8,395 nucleotides of DNA from Actinomycetes bacterium (GTDB lineage Bacteria > Actinomycetota > Humimicrobiia > Humimicrobiales > Humimicrobiaceae), in NCBI GenBank assembly GCA_030609215.1, contig JAUWCR010000048.1:1-8395 (forward strand). The letters run 5' to 3'. The first letter of the stretch is position 1. Every line of letters starts with the position of its first letter. This document shows, one piece after another, positions 1 to 6,822 of the stretch. A program made the translations under genes and the position numbers. The notes under the pieces were generated by a model. The model searched no databases and had not been told where the DNA came from. It saw only the letters and a list, made by a program, of their open reading frames with translations.

Positions 1-404
1 ATTGATTCTTTATCCTCTGGAATTCCTTTATCACCTGCAAAAACACCTATGCATATTTTTTCTTTTGGTATTTTTAAAATATTCATTATAAAATCAATTG
101 CAAAATTTATAGATTCTTTTTTAAAATAGTCTCCAAATGAAAAATTACCAAGCATCTCAAAAAAGGTAAGGTGCTGCTCCGAATATCCCACATTATCAAT
201 ATCACTTGTCCTAAAGCATTTTTGCAGAGTTGAAATTTTATTTTTAGGTGGTTTTTTTGTTCCTAAATAATAAGGTTTAAATTGCTGCATTCCTGCAGTT
301 GTAATCAATACACTCAGGTCATTTTCAGGAATCAGACCTGCTGAAGGAATTATTAAGTGATCTCTTTCCTTAAAATAGTCTAAAAACTTTTTCCTAATAT
401 CCAT
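1..404 (-). CDS. alaS: Alanyl-tRNA synthetase, N-terminal 134 residues (3' part beyond window)
   Basis: AlaRS charges tRNA(Ala) with alanine in the cytoplasm. I translated the minus strand from the ATG at 404-402; the frame stays open to the window edge, giving 134 residues of a protein that is usually near 870. The start matches the family: MDIRKKFLDYF, then a PSAGLIPENDLSVLITTAGM segment (residues 20-39) and QQFKPYYLG, the class II motif 1 area. Residues 60-95 hold motif 2, with QKCFRTSDIDNVG followed by HLTFFEMLGNFSFGDYF, which is diagnostic for AlaRS. The stretch after QKC is the short type, lacking the GGKHNDLE-like insertion of E. coli AlaRS. The editing and C-Ala domains are outside the window. 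The Shine-Dalgarno before the ATG is weak (only an AAGAT-like stretch). The gene lies 134 nt beyond the 6S-like RNA and has its own promoter candidate, so it may be transcribed separately from aspS. Identification is firm. Confidence 0.95.
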   Translation of the reverse strand, partial: MDIRKKFLDYFKERDHLIIPSAGLIPENDLSVLITTAGMQQFKPYYLGTKKPPKNKISTLQKCFRTSDIDNVGYSEQHLTFFEMLGNFSFGDYFKKESINFAIDFIMNILKIPKEKICIGVFAGDKGIPEDKES

Positions 405-442
405 TATAAGTAAATATCTTTTGTTGTATCTTTTTAAACAAC

Positions 443-471
443 TTTATATTAATAATTTGTTGATAATGCAA
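443..471 (-). promoter_or_regulatory. Candidate sigma-A-type promoter for alaS
   Basis: On the minus strand a TTGCAT hexamer (466-471) is followed after 17 nt by TATAAA (443-448), giving 4/6 and 5/6 matches to the consensus with ideal spacing. Transcription would start near 436, leaving a leader of about 32 nt before the alaS ATG. The rest of 405-538 is AT-rich with no T-box, riboswitch or ORF that I can recognise. AT-rich DNA gives such matches by chance, so the call is tentative. Confidence 0.35.
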
Positions 472-538
472 ATAATATATCACATATACTGTAAAAATTA
501 TATTTGATTAAATTGAACTATTTGCTACTTAATAAAAT

Positions 539-725
539 GATACCCCGTTTTGTCGTAACCATTAGAAGTTTTTTATGCCCCATCCTACTAAGGTGGGTGC
601 CCTCCTAGCTGCTTTGTAAGTCCCGCTTCTAATATCGGGCATTTACGCTACAGTCAAAGTTTGAGCTTCCAAAGTTAATTTGTTGGCACAAAAATTAACT
701 ATAGTTACGATAAAAACAGAGTATC
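539..725 (-). ncRNA. ssrS: 6S RNA (SsrS-like) between aspS and alaS
   Basis: 6S RNA binds the housekeeping RNA polymerase holoenzyme by mimicking an open promoter and lowers transcription in slow growth. Read on the minus strand, the two ends form a long terminal helix: 725-704 (GATACTCTG...CGTAAC) pairs almost fully with 559-539 (GTTACG...GGGGTATC), with a few G-U pairs or mismatches. Inside are a hairpin at 673-700 (stems 692-700 and 673-681), an apical CCCG/CGGG stem (636-639 with 622-625), and on the 3' side GGGCACCCACCTT followed by a hairpin at 579-597. This CACC(C)ACCTT element on the 3' side of the central region resembles the CACCTTGAACC hairpin of E. coli 6S RNA and fixes the orientation. 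The length of about 187 nt suits 6S RNA. B. subtilis also has its 6S-1 gene beside aspS, as I recall. It is GC-richer than its surroundings and has no ORF. T-box, tmRNA, RNase P and SRP RNA motifs are absent. The 5' end may extend to about 731. An Rfam covariance search would settle the identity. Confidence 0.75.
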
Positions 726-737
726 AATTTGGATATT

Positions 738-765
738 ATCATAATTTAATCTTTTATACAATCAA
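738..765 (-). promoter_or_regulatory. Candidate promoter of the 6S-like RNA
   Basis: On the minus strand TTGATT (760-765) is followed after 16 nt by TATGAT (738-743). The predicted start is near 731, only a few bases before the terminal helix of the RNA begins at 725, so the promoter position fits an independently transcribed structured RNA. An alternative -10, GATAAT, lies three bases further on but with a 19-nt spacer. I see no convincing terminator between the aspS stop (806-808) and this promoter, so readthrough from aspS is also possible. Confidence 0.45.
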
Positions 766-805
766 GTTTAAATGTCTGTTTTTAGAAGAGAATTAAGATT
801 GAAAA

Positions 806-2632
806 CTACTTATTTTTATCTTTAGAAACCTTTATAAATACTTCTTTTAGCTGCTCATTTGATACTTCAGAAGGAGATTCCGTCATCATGCAAACTGCTG
901 ATTGAGTTTTAGGAAAAGCGATCACTTCTCTAATACTCTCAAGTCTCCCGATAAGCATAACTAATCTATCAAGTCCTATCGCAATCCCACCATGAGGAGG
1001 CACGCCATACTCCAAAGACTTTAAAAAAAATCCAAAATTTTCTTTCATTCTTTTTTCATCTATACTTAATAATTCAAACACTTTTTTCTGCAGTTTTAAA
1101 TTGTCTATTCTTGTAGATCCCCCCCCTATTTCTTCACCATTTAATACTATATCATAAGCCATAGACATTACTTTTAGAGGTTCCGTTTCTAAATATCTTA
1201 CAGTATCTTTATCAGGTTTAGTAAAAGGATGGTGAACAGGAGTTAATCTATTTAATTCCTTATCTAATTCAAACAATGGAAAATCAACAACCCATAAGAA
1301 TTTAAACTCTTTTTCATTAATAATTTCTAATTTTTTCCCAATGTAATTCCTTATGCTCCCTAATGCTATGCATGCTTTTTTAAATTCGTCTGCAACAATT
1401 AAGATTAAATTTTTTTCCTCTAACCCTAAAGTCTTAATTAAACCTTTCCTCTCAGACTCACTTAAAAATTTAGAAATTGGCGACTGCAGTTTCATATCTT
1501 TTTCTACTTTGATCCAGATTAATCCCCCTGCTCCATTTTTCTTAGCCATTTCAACTAACCCATCAAGTTCATTTCTTGCAAACTTTGAATAATCGTTAAC
1601 TACCAAGCACTTTATACAACCATTTGTATCTAAAACATTTCTTAAAATCTTTAATTCACTATTTTCAAACACATTTGATATATCTTTTATTATAATTTCA
1701 AATCTTGCATCAGGCTTATCGGTTCCATATTTCTCTAAACTTTCCCTCCAGCTAATTCTATCAAAAGGTACACTTATTTTTTTATTTAATACATCGTAAA
1801 AAATCTTTTTAATCAAATCCTCAACAATTCTAATAACATCATCAACACTTCCAAACGACATTTCAAGATCTATTTGAGTAAATTCAGGCTGCCTGTCTGA
1901 TCTTAAATCTTCGTCCCTAAAACATCTTGCAATCTGGTAAATCCTATCAAATCCTGAAAACATCATTATTTGTTTGAAAAGCTGCGGTGATTGAGGAAGA
2001 GCATAAAAACTACCTGGGTTTAATCTTGAAGGCACTAAGAAATCCCTTGCTCCTTCAGGAGTACTTTTTGCCAATATTGGCGTTTCAATCTCTACAAAAC
2101 CATTCTCATCCAGATATTTTCTTGTCGATGAAGCTATAGCATGCTTCAGTCTCATATTCCACTGCATACTTTCTGTTCTAAGATCAATATATCTGTATTT
2201 TAACCTTGTCATCTCGTCAACCTTGTTCCTATCATTAAGTGAGAAAGGAGGAGTTTTTGATTTATTTAAAATTTCAATACTATCAGCAAAAACTTCTATC
2301 TCTCCTGTAGAAAGTGTAGGATTTATTGTATCTTCTGTTCTATTCCTAACTTCTCCTTTAATTTTTATAATATATTCACTTCTTATATTTTTTGCCTTAT
2401 TGTAGGATTTTAAATCAAACTTTGGATCAAATACTACTTGAACAATCCCTGAAAAATCTCTTAAATCTATAAATATTAATTTCCCGTGGTCCCTTCTCTT
2501 ATTGGTCCATCCGCATAATATTACTTTTCTGCCAACAAAACCCCCGTCAACTTCTCCGCATAAATTGCTTCTCATTACAGTCTTGAATTTAGCAAAATTT
2601 ATCCCACTTCTGTAATTAAAATCTTTATTCAT
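806..2632 (-). CDS. aspS: Aspartyl-tRNA synthetase, bacterial type, probably non-discriminating (Asp/Asn)
   Basis: AspRS charges tRNA(Asp). The 608-residue length is normal for the bacterial type. Order: an N-terminal anticodon-binding OB fold (about 36-118, with GWTNKRRDHGKLIFIDLRDF); a class II core with motif 1 near ETPILAKSTPEGARDFLVPS (183-202), motif 2 IARCFRDEDLRSDRQPEFTQ (234-253), and motif 3 GGIAIGLDRLVMLIG (548-562); and the bacterial GAD insertion at about 305-420. His49 in RRDHG is the residue linked to non-discriminating AspRS enzymes that also make Asp-tRNA(Asn), where E. coli has Leu; the dual role is inference. The ATG at 2632 overlaps the hisS stop by one base (TAATG) and has a GGAG ribosome site 9 nt upstream. 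It adds about 19 residues before the usual start region (MRSNLCGEV at residue 20), but that inner ATG at 2575 has no ribosome site. aspS is the last coding gene of the rel operon and ends with TAG. Confidence 0.96.
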   Translation of the reverse strand: MNKDFNYRSGINFAKFKTVMRSNLCGEVDGGFVGRKVILCGWTNKRRDHGKLIFIDLRDFSGIVQVVFDPKFDLKSYNKAKNIRSEYIIKIKGEVRNRTEDTINPTLSTGEIEVFADSIEILNKSKTPPFSLNDRNKVDEMTRLKYRYIDLRTESMQWNMRLKHAIASSTRKYLDENGFVEIETPILAKSTPEGARDFLVPSRLNPGSFYALPQSPQLFKQIMMFSGFDRIYQIARCFRDEDLRSDRQPEFTQIDLEMSFGSVDDVIRIVEDLIKKIFYDVLNKKISVPFDRISWRESLEKYGTDKPDARFEIIIKDISNVFENSELKILRNVLDTNGCIKCLVVNDYSKFARNELDGLVEMAKKNGAGGLIWIKVEKDMKLQSPISKFLSESERKGLIKTLGLEEKNLILIVADEFKKACIALGSIRNYIGKKLEIINEKEFKFLWVVDFPLFELDKELNRLTPVHHPFTKPDKDTVRYLETEPLKVMSMAYDIVLNGEEIGGGSTRIDNLKLQKKVFELLSIDEKRMKENFGFFLKSLEYGVPPHGGIAIGLDRLVMLIGRLESIREVIAFPKTQSAVCMMTESPSEVSNEQLKEVFIKVSKDKNK

Positions 2633-3909
2633 TATTTCTTGCTCCAGATCAATTTAATTATTTTATTCTTTTGACTTTTCCAGTTAATTTTATATTGTTT
2701 AAATTTATCAATATCCTTAATAGTAATATTGCCAGTATTTACTTCATCTTCACCTATAATTACTGCAAAATTATAACTACTTTTTTCAGCCAATTTCAAC
2801 TCAGAACTCAAATTCTTAATCTTAAAATTAATATCACATGCAAAATTTTTATCCCTTAAAAATTTTACCACTTCAAGAGCAAAAGACTGGTAATTTTTAT
2901 CCATAACTATTACATAAACCTTGGGCTCTTCCTTTTTTATATCAAAATTAATATTTTGCTGCTTCATTAACATAAGCGTTCTATCTATGCCAATAGCAAA
3001 TCCTGTTGCTGGAATATCAGGACCACCAAATTGATTAATTAAATCATCATATCTGCCGCCCCCGCCTAATGCATTTTGTGCACTTTTAATATCAGATGAA
3101 ATAATCTCAAAAATAGTCTTAGTGTAGTAATCAAAACCTCTAACCAGATTAGGATTAACTTCATAGTTAATTTCTAATATTTTTAAGAAATTAAGTACGC
3201 CCTCAAAATGATCCTTGCATTCCGAACAAAGAAAAGAATTTATCTTTGGAGAATCTTCCAATATTTTCCTGCAGCCTTCTTTCTTGCAATCAAAGATTCT
3301 TAAAGGATTACTATCTATTCTATTCTGGCAATCAAAACATAATTCTCCTTTAAAAGGCTTTAAATACTTCTTTAATTCTAATATATACTTTACCCTGCAT
3401 TTACTGCAGCCAATGCTATTAATAAGAAGTATTAAATTCCTAAAACCCAGTTGCTTGAAAAATGAATTAAGAAGCCAGATTACTTCTGCATCTATTATCG
3501 AACTGCCAATTCCTATAGATTCTACTCCTAACTGCCAGAATTCCCGCATTCTGCCTTTTTGCGGTCTTTCATATCTAAACATATTTCCAATATAAAAAAG
3601 CTTAACCGGCAGACGATTGGAATATAGCTTGTTTTCAATCAATGCTCTTACAACAGATGCAGTCCCTTCAGGCCTTAAAGTAAGAGATCTTCCTTTCTTA
3701 TCCAAAAAGGTATACATTTCTTTTTGGACAATATCAGTTTCCTCGCCTATACTTCTACTAAATACCTCAGTATACTCAAATGCAGGAGTAATTATCTCAC
3801 TATAATTATAAACATAGAATAATTGCCTTGCAGTATTTATAATAAAATTTCTGTATTTAATATCATTTCCGAAAAAATCTTTTGTTCCTCTTGGTGAATT
3901 CAAAGTCAA
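2632..3909 (-). CDS. hisS: Histidyl-tRNA synthetase
   Basis: HisRS charges tRNA(His) as a class II homodimer. The 425 residues are a normal length. Visible landmarks: SPRGTKDFFG (5-14) at the start; LTLRPEGT (77-83) in the core; the motif 2 region FRYERPQKGRMREFWQLGVE (111-130); the HisA histidine-binding motif LVRGFDYYT (255-263); GGGGRYDDL (282-290); motif 3 ATGFAIGIDR (301-310); and the C-terminal anticodon-binding alpha/beta domain (about 328-425). Between motif 2 and HisA is an insertion with eight cysteines: C168/C171, C191/C194, C208/C213 and C228/C231. This pattern is shared by many Firmicutes enzymes but is lost in E. coli, and it may bind zinc. The start is TTG at 3909: an in-frame TGA at 3916-3918 lies two codons upstream and no in-frame ATG fits the family start. 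A GGTGA ribosome site sits 6 nt before it. The stop overlaps the aspS ATG, implying coupled translation. Confidence 0.96.
   Translation of the reverse strand: MTLNSPRGTKDFFGNDIKYRNFIINTARQLFYVYNYSEIITPAFEYTEVFSRSIGEETDIVQKEMYTFLDKKGRSLTLRPEGTASVVRALIENKLYSNRLPVKLFYIGNMFRYERPQKGRMREFWQLGVESIGIGSSIIDAEVIWLLNSFFKQLGFRNLILLINSIGCSKCRVKYILELKKYLKPFKGELCFDCQNRIDSNPLRIFDCKKEGCRKILEDSPKINSFLCSECKDHFEGVLNFLKILEINYEVNPNLVRGFDYYTKTIFEIISSDIKSAQNALGGGGRYDDLINQFGGPDIPATGFAIGIDRTLMLMKQQNINFDIKKEEPKVYVIVMDKNYQSFALEVVKFLRDKNFACDINFKIKNLSSELKLAEKSSYNFAVIIGEDEVNTGNITIKDIDKFKQYKINWKSQKNKIIKLIWSKK
2642..2645 (-). promoter_or_regulatory. Ribosome binding site of aspS, inside the hisS end
   Basis: GGAG on the minus strand lies 9 nt before the aspS ATG at 2632, within the last codons of hisS. 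It supports the longer N-terminus of AspRS over the inner ATG at 2575, which has no such site. Confidence 0.6.
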
Positions 3910-3915
3910 TTTCAG

Positions 3916-3920
3916 TCACC
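3916..3920 (-). promoter_or_regulatory. Ribosome binding site supporting the TTG start of hisS
   Basis: GGTGA on the minus strand is 6 nt before the TTG at 3909. It includes the in-frame TGA that blocks any earlier start, so hisS must begin at a non-ATG codon here: TTG at 3909, less likely CTG at 3915 or TTG at 3903. Confidence 0.55.
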
Positions 3921-3950
3921 ATGCTTTCCCTAAATCAAATTATTAATTAA

Positions 3951-4580
3951 TCAGCTATTTAAAAAATTATCATTTAAATAATAATTAGTGTCAAATTCAA
4001 ACTTTAAAGTACTGCTTTCACCATGGCCAGGATAAATAATTAAATCCTTGTCCATACCTTTTAAAATCTTTAAAGAATTCTTAATTTTTTGGCTGTCACC
4101 GCCAGTTAAATCAGTTCTTCCAATAGATCCCTTAAAAAGCAAGTCTCCTGTGAACAAAACATCGCAATATCTTATAATAATACTCCCAGGTGTATGACCA
4201 GGGGTATTTATTATATTTAAACCAAAATCATTAAAATAAGTATAATTATTTTCCTCTATTAAATTATAGGTTTTTAATAATAATTCATTTCCATTAAAAA
4301 ATGAAGATAAATTTTTTACCGGATCAGTTATAATAGGCTCTTCTAATTTATGAATATAAAAGGGAATACTATATTTTTTTATTATTTCGGGAACTGCACT
4401 TATATGATCGTAATGACCGTGTGTATTTAGTATAAAATCAGGTGTTATTTCTTCATTTTTTAAGCACTTTTCAATTTCATTAAAATCTGAGCCTGGATCT
4501 ATTATAATATTTAAATTATCCAGACAGAGAATGTAACAATTGACTTTAAAGAAACCTAATTCTAATCTTATTACTTTCAA
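3951..4580 (-). CDS. Glyoxalase-II-like metallo-beta-lactamase-fold hydrolase (YcbL/YqgX type)
   Basis: This is a small cytoplasmic MBL-fold metallohydrolase of 209 residues, the short glyoxalase-II-like type that lacks the C-terminal substrate domain of classical GloB. The full metal-ligand set is present: THGHYDH (His54, His56, Asp58, His59), His129 in NTPGHTPGS, Asp146 in FTGDLLF, and His186 in YPGHGESS. The GSIGRTDLTGGD stretch (151-162) is typical of the YcbL/YqgX group. It has no signal peptide or membrane segment. Family members hydrolyse thioesters such as S-lactoylglutathione in vitro, but the true substrate is not known and glutathione may not exist in this organism. The start is TTG at 4580, overlapping the rel stop in TTGA, with only a purine-rich AAGAAAG upstream, so translation is probably coupled to rel. 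It keeps its usual place between rel and hisS, but dtd, often found before it, is missing. Confidence 0.9.
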   Translation of the reverse strand: MKVIRLELGFFKVNCYILCLDNLNIIIDPGSDFNEIEKCLKNEEITPDFILNTHGHYDHISAVPEIIKKYSIPFYIHKLEEPIITDPVKNLSSFFNGNELLLKTYNLIEENNYTYFNDFGLNIINTPGHTPGSIIIRYCDVLFTGDLLFKGSIGRTDLTGGDSQKIKNSLKILKGMDKDLIIYPGHGESSTLKFEFDTNYYLNDNFLNS

Positions 4581-6820
4581 TTTTTCTTTCTTGGTAAAAT
4601 TCTATATGCATCATAAACAGAGCCAATTTGCATCAAGTTATTAATTACATCTTTTAATATATATTTATTGCTAATCTCTATTAGAAATCTAAACTTAATA
4701 CTACCCCTGCTATCAACCTTTAGTGTACTTGCATTAATAATATTTAAATCATATTCACTGATAACATTCGTTATATCTCTTAGCAGTTTTGTTCTATCAA
4801 TAGCCTCGACTTGGATTTCTGCACTAAATTTATATGGTAAGAGGGTATCCCATTTTACTTCTATAAATCTTTGTTCATCATAATTTATTAAATTTTTAAC
4901 ATTATTGCAATCAATCCTATGAACAGAAATACCTTTTCCCCTTGTAATGTAGCCGGTAATTTTATCACCAGGTACCGGATTGCAACATTTCGCTATATTC
5001 ACTAAAACTCCATCCATTCCCTTAACAATAATTCCACTCCCTGTTCTTTTCCTTTCCTCTTTCTTTTTCAAATCCTCTATAGATAGTTCCTTTTCCTGTT
5101 CTGTTTGACTTAAATTTTTTATAATCTTTGTATATACCTGATGAACAGAGATTTTATGAGAACCTATATTTCTAAATAACATATCAGCATTTTCAAAATT
5201 CATCTCCCTGGATACTTCGTCAAATATTTTTGAATGAACATTTTTAAACGAAAGACTATTTTTCCTAAGAACTTTCAACATCATCTCTCTTCCAGTATTG
5301 TAAGATTCCTGGCGCTCCTCTTTACTGAACCATCGTTTTATTTTATTTCTTGCACTTGAAGTTTTGACAACATTTAACCAGTCTCTACTCGGACCTTTTG
5401 GAAATTTTGATACTATTATCTCAACTATATCTCCATTCTCCAAAATACTTTCAATTGGTATCATTCTTCCATTTATCTTCGCGCCAATGCAATTATGTCC
5501 AATATCTGTATGCACCTGATAAGCAAAATCAATAGGAGTAGAACCTCTGGGGAGATTTATTACCCTCCCCTTGGGTGTAAATACAAAAACTTCATCTTCA
5601 AATAAATCAAGCCTTAAAGATTCCATGTAATCCTTTGGATCTTTGAGTTCTTTCTGCCAATCCAAAACCTGTCTTATCCATGCAATTCTTTTATCAAATT
5701 CACTTAGCTTTACCTTACCTTCTTTATATTTATAATGAGCAGCTATACCATATTCAGCAATTTTATGCATTTCAAAAGTTCTTATTTGAATTTCTACAGG
5801 ATTTCCTTTGCTTCCAATAACAGTTGTATGTAGTGATTGATACATATTAAATTTTGGATTTGCTATAAAATCTTTAAACCTTCCAGGAACAGGTTTCCAC
5901 ATAGAATGAATTACGCCAAGAACTGCATAACAGCTTTTAACATCATTTACTATTACTCTAACAGCTATTAAGTCAAATATATCTTCAAATTTTCTATTCT
6001 GTTTTACGATTTTATTATATATACTATAATAATTCTTTTTTCTACCACTTATTTCAGCTGAAATTTTAACTTCTTCTATTTTCTTTGAAATAGCACCTAT
6101 AGCATCATCTATTAAAGCTTTTCGTTTTTTTATTCTTTCCTTAACCATATCCCTTATTTTTTTATACTGCTTGGGATAAATATACATAAAACTTAAATCC
6201 TCTAACTCTGATTTTATTTGATATATCCCAAGTCTATGCGCAATAGGTGCATAAACTTCCAATGTCTCTTCAGATTTTATTTTTTTCTTTTCTTTACCGA
6301 ATGGTTCTAAAGTTCGCATGTTATGTAATCTATCTGCTAATTTTACCAGTATTATCCTTATATCTTCAGACATTGAAATTATCATTTTCCTTAAATTCTC
6401 AACCTGTTTTTCTTCCCTGCTGCTAAAAACTATTTTATCCAGCTTTGTTACACCATCTATTATGTTTGCAGTGTTCGAACCAAATTCCCTTTTTATCTTA
6501 TCCAGGCTATAATCTGTATCTTCTATTACGTCATGCAGTATTGCTGCTATTATTGATATCTGATCTAATTCCATATTAGCAAGAATATCCGCAACCATTA
6601 AAGGATGTATAATGAAAGGTTCTCCCGATTTCCTATATTGATCTTTATGATATTTCTTTGAAATATCATATGCCCTCTTCATCACTTTCTCATCAAACTT
6701 AGGGTTATATTTCTTAATTTTTTTCACAAGCTTTCTGTAAATCAAATCAATATCAATATCTTTAGTTTTGGATTTACTGCTTAATTTTAAATTATTAATT
6801 TTATGTTTAACTGGATTCAT
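4577..6820 (-). CDS. rel: Bifunctional (p)ppGpp synthetase/hydrolase, Rel/SpoT (RSH) family
   Basis: This long RSH protein makes and degrades the stringent-response alarmones pppGpp and ppGpp and senses uncharged tRNA on ribosomes. The 747 residues are slightly longer than usual because of a lysine-rich N-terminal stretch of about 25. The HD hydrolase domain is intact: His72 in IIHPLMVA, His96-Asp97 in LHDVIEDTD, and Asp163 in KLADRLHNMRT. The synthetase domain (about 250-365) has GRKKNYYSIYNK, RFKD at 314-317 (the RXKD form typical of bifunctional enzymes, not the EXDD form of RelA) and NMYQSLHTTVIG. TGS follows (about 408-470, with HTDIGHNC), then a helical region, a zinc-finger-like segment (KCCNPVPGD 611-619, His634, Cys638) and a C-terminal ACT domain (about 665-742). 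Both activities should be functional. The ATG at 6820 has AGGAG 10 nt upstream. The gene leads an operon with the MBL gene, hisS and aspS, and shares its leader with a possible small ORF. Confidence 0.96.
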   Translation of the reverse strand: MNPVKHKINNLKLSSKSKTKDIDIDLIYRKLVKKIKKYNPKFDEKVMKRAYDISKKYHKDQYRKSGEPFIIHPLMVADILANMELDQISIIAAILHDVIEDTDYSLDKIKREFGSNTANIIDGVTKLDKIVFSSREEKQVENLRKMIISMSEDIRIILVKLADRLHNMRTLEPFGKEKKKIKSEETLEVYAPIAHRLGIYQIKSELEDLSFMYIYPKQYKKIRDMVKERIKKRKALIDDAIGAISKKIEEVKISAEISGRKKNYYSIYNKIVKQNRKFEDIFDLIAVRVIVNDVKSCYAVLGVIHSMWKPVPGRFKDFIANPKFNMYQSLHTTVIGSKGNPVEIQIRTFEMHKIAEYGIAAHYKYKEGKVKLSEFDKRIAWIRQVLDWQKELKDPKDYMESLRLDLFEDEVFVFTPKGRVINLPRGSTPIDFAYQVHTDIGHNCIGAKINGRMIPIESILENGDIVEIIVSKFPKGPSRDWLNVVKTSSARNKIKRWFSKEERQESYNTGREMMLKVLRKNSLSFKNVHSKIFDEVSREMNFENADMLFRNIGSHKISVHQVYTKIIKNLSQTEQEKELSIEDLKKKEERKRTGSGIIVKGMDGVLVNIAKCCNPVPGDKITGYITRGKGISVHRIDCNNVKNLINYDEQRFIEVKWDTLLPYKFSAEIQVEAIDRTKLLRDITNVISEYDLNIINASTLKVDSRGSIKFRFLIEISNKYILKDVINNLMQIGSVYDAYRILPRKKN

Positions 6821-6822
6821 TT

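Noticed and set aside
405..725. T-box riboswitch ahead of alaS
   Set aside because: No AGGGTGGNACCGCG-like antiterminator sequence or specifier layout is present. The ends of the element pair with each other and the 3' side has a 6S-like CACCCACCTT element instead.
1353..1592. Plus-strand ORF of 79 codons inside aspS
   Set aside because: It is antisense to well-conserved AspRS coding sequence, has no domain signal or ribosome site, and is a frame shadow.
2573..2575. Inner ATG (Met20) as the aspS start
   Set aside because: It fits the usual family N-terminus but has no Shine-Dalgarno, while the ATG at 2632 has GGAG and overlaps the hisS stop.
3215..3595. Plus-strand ORF of 126 codons inside hisS
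   Set aside because: It is antisense to the conserved HisRS core and its composition follows from the opposite strand.
3907..3922. ATG at 3922 as the hisS start
   Set aside because: It is out of frame with hisS and gives a product unlike HisRS; the TTG at 3909 is in frame with a ribosome site.
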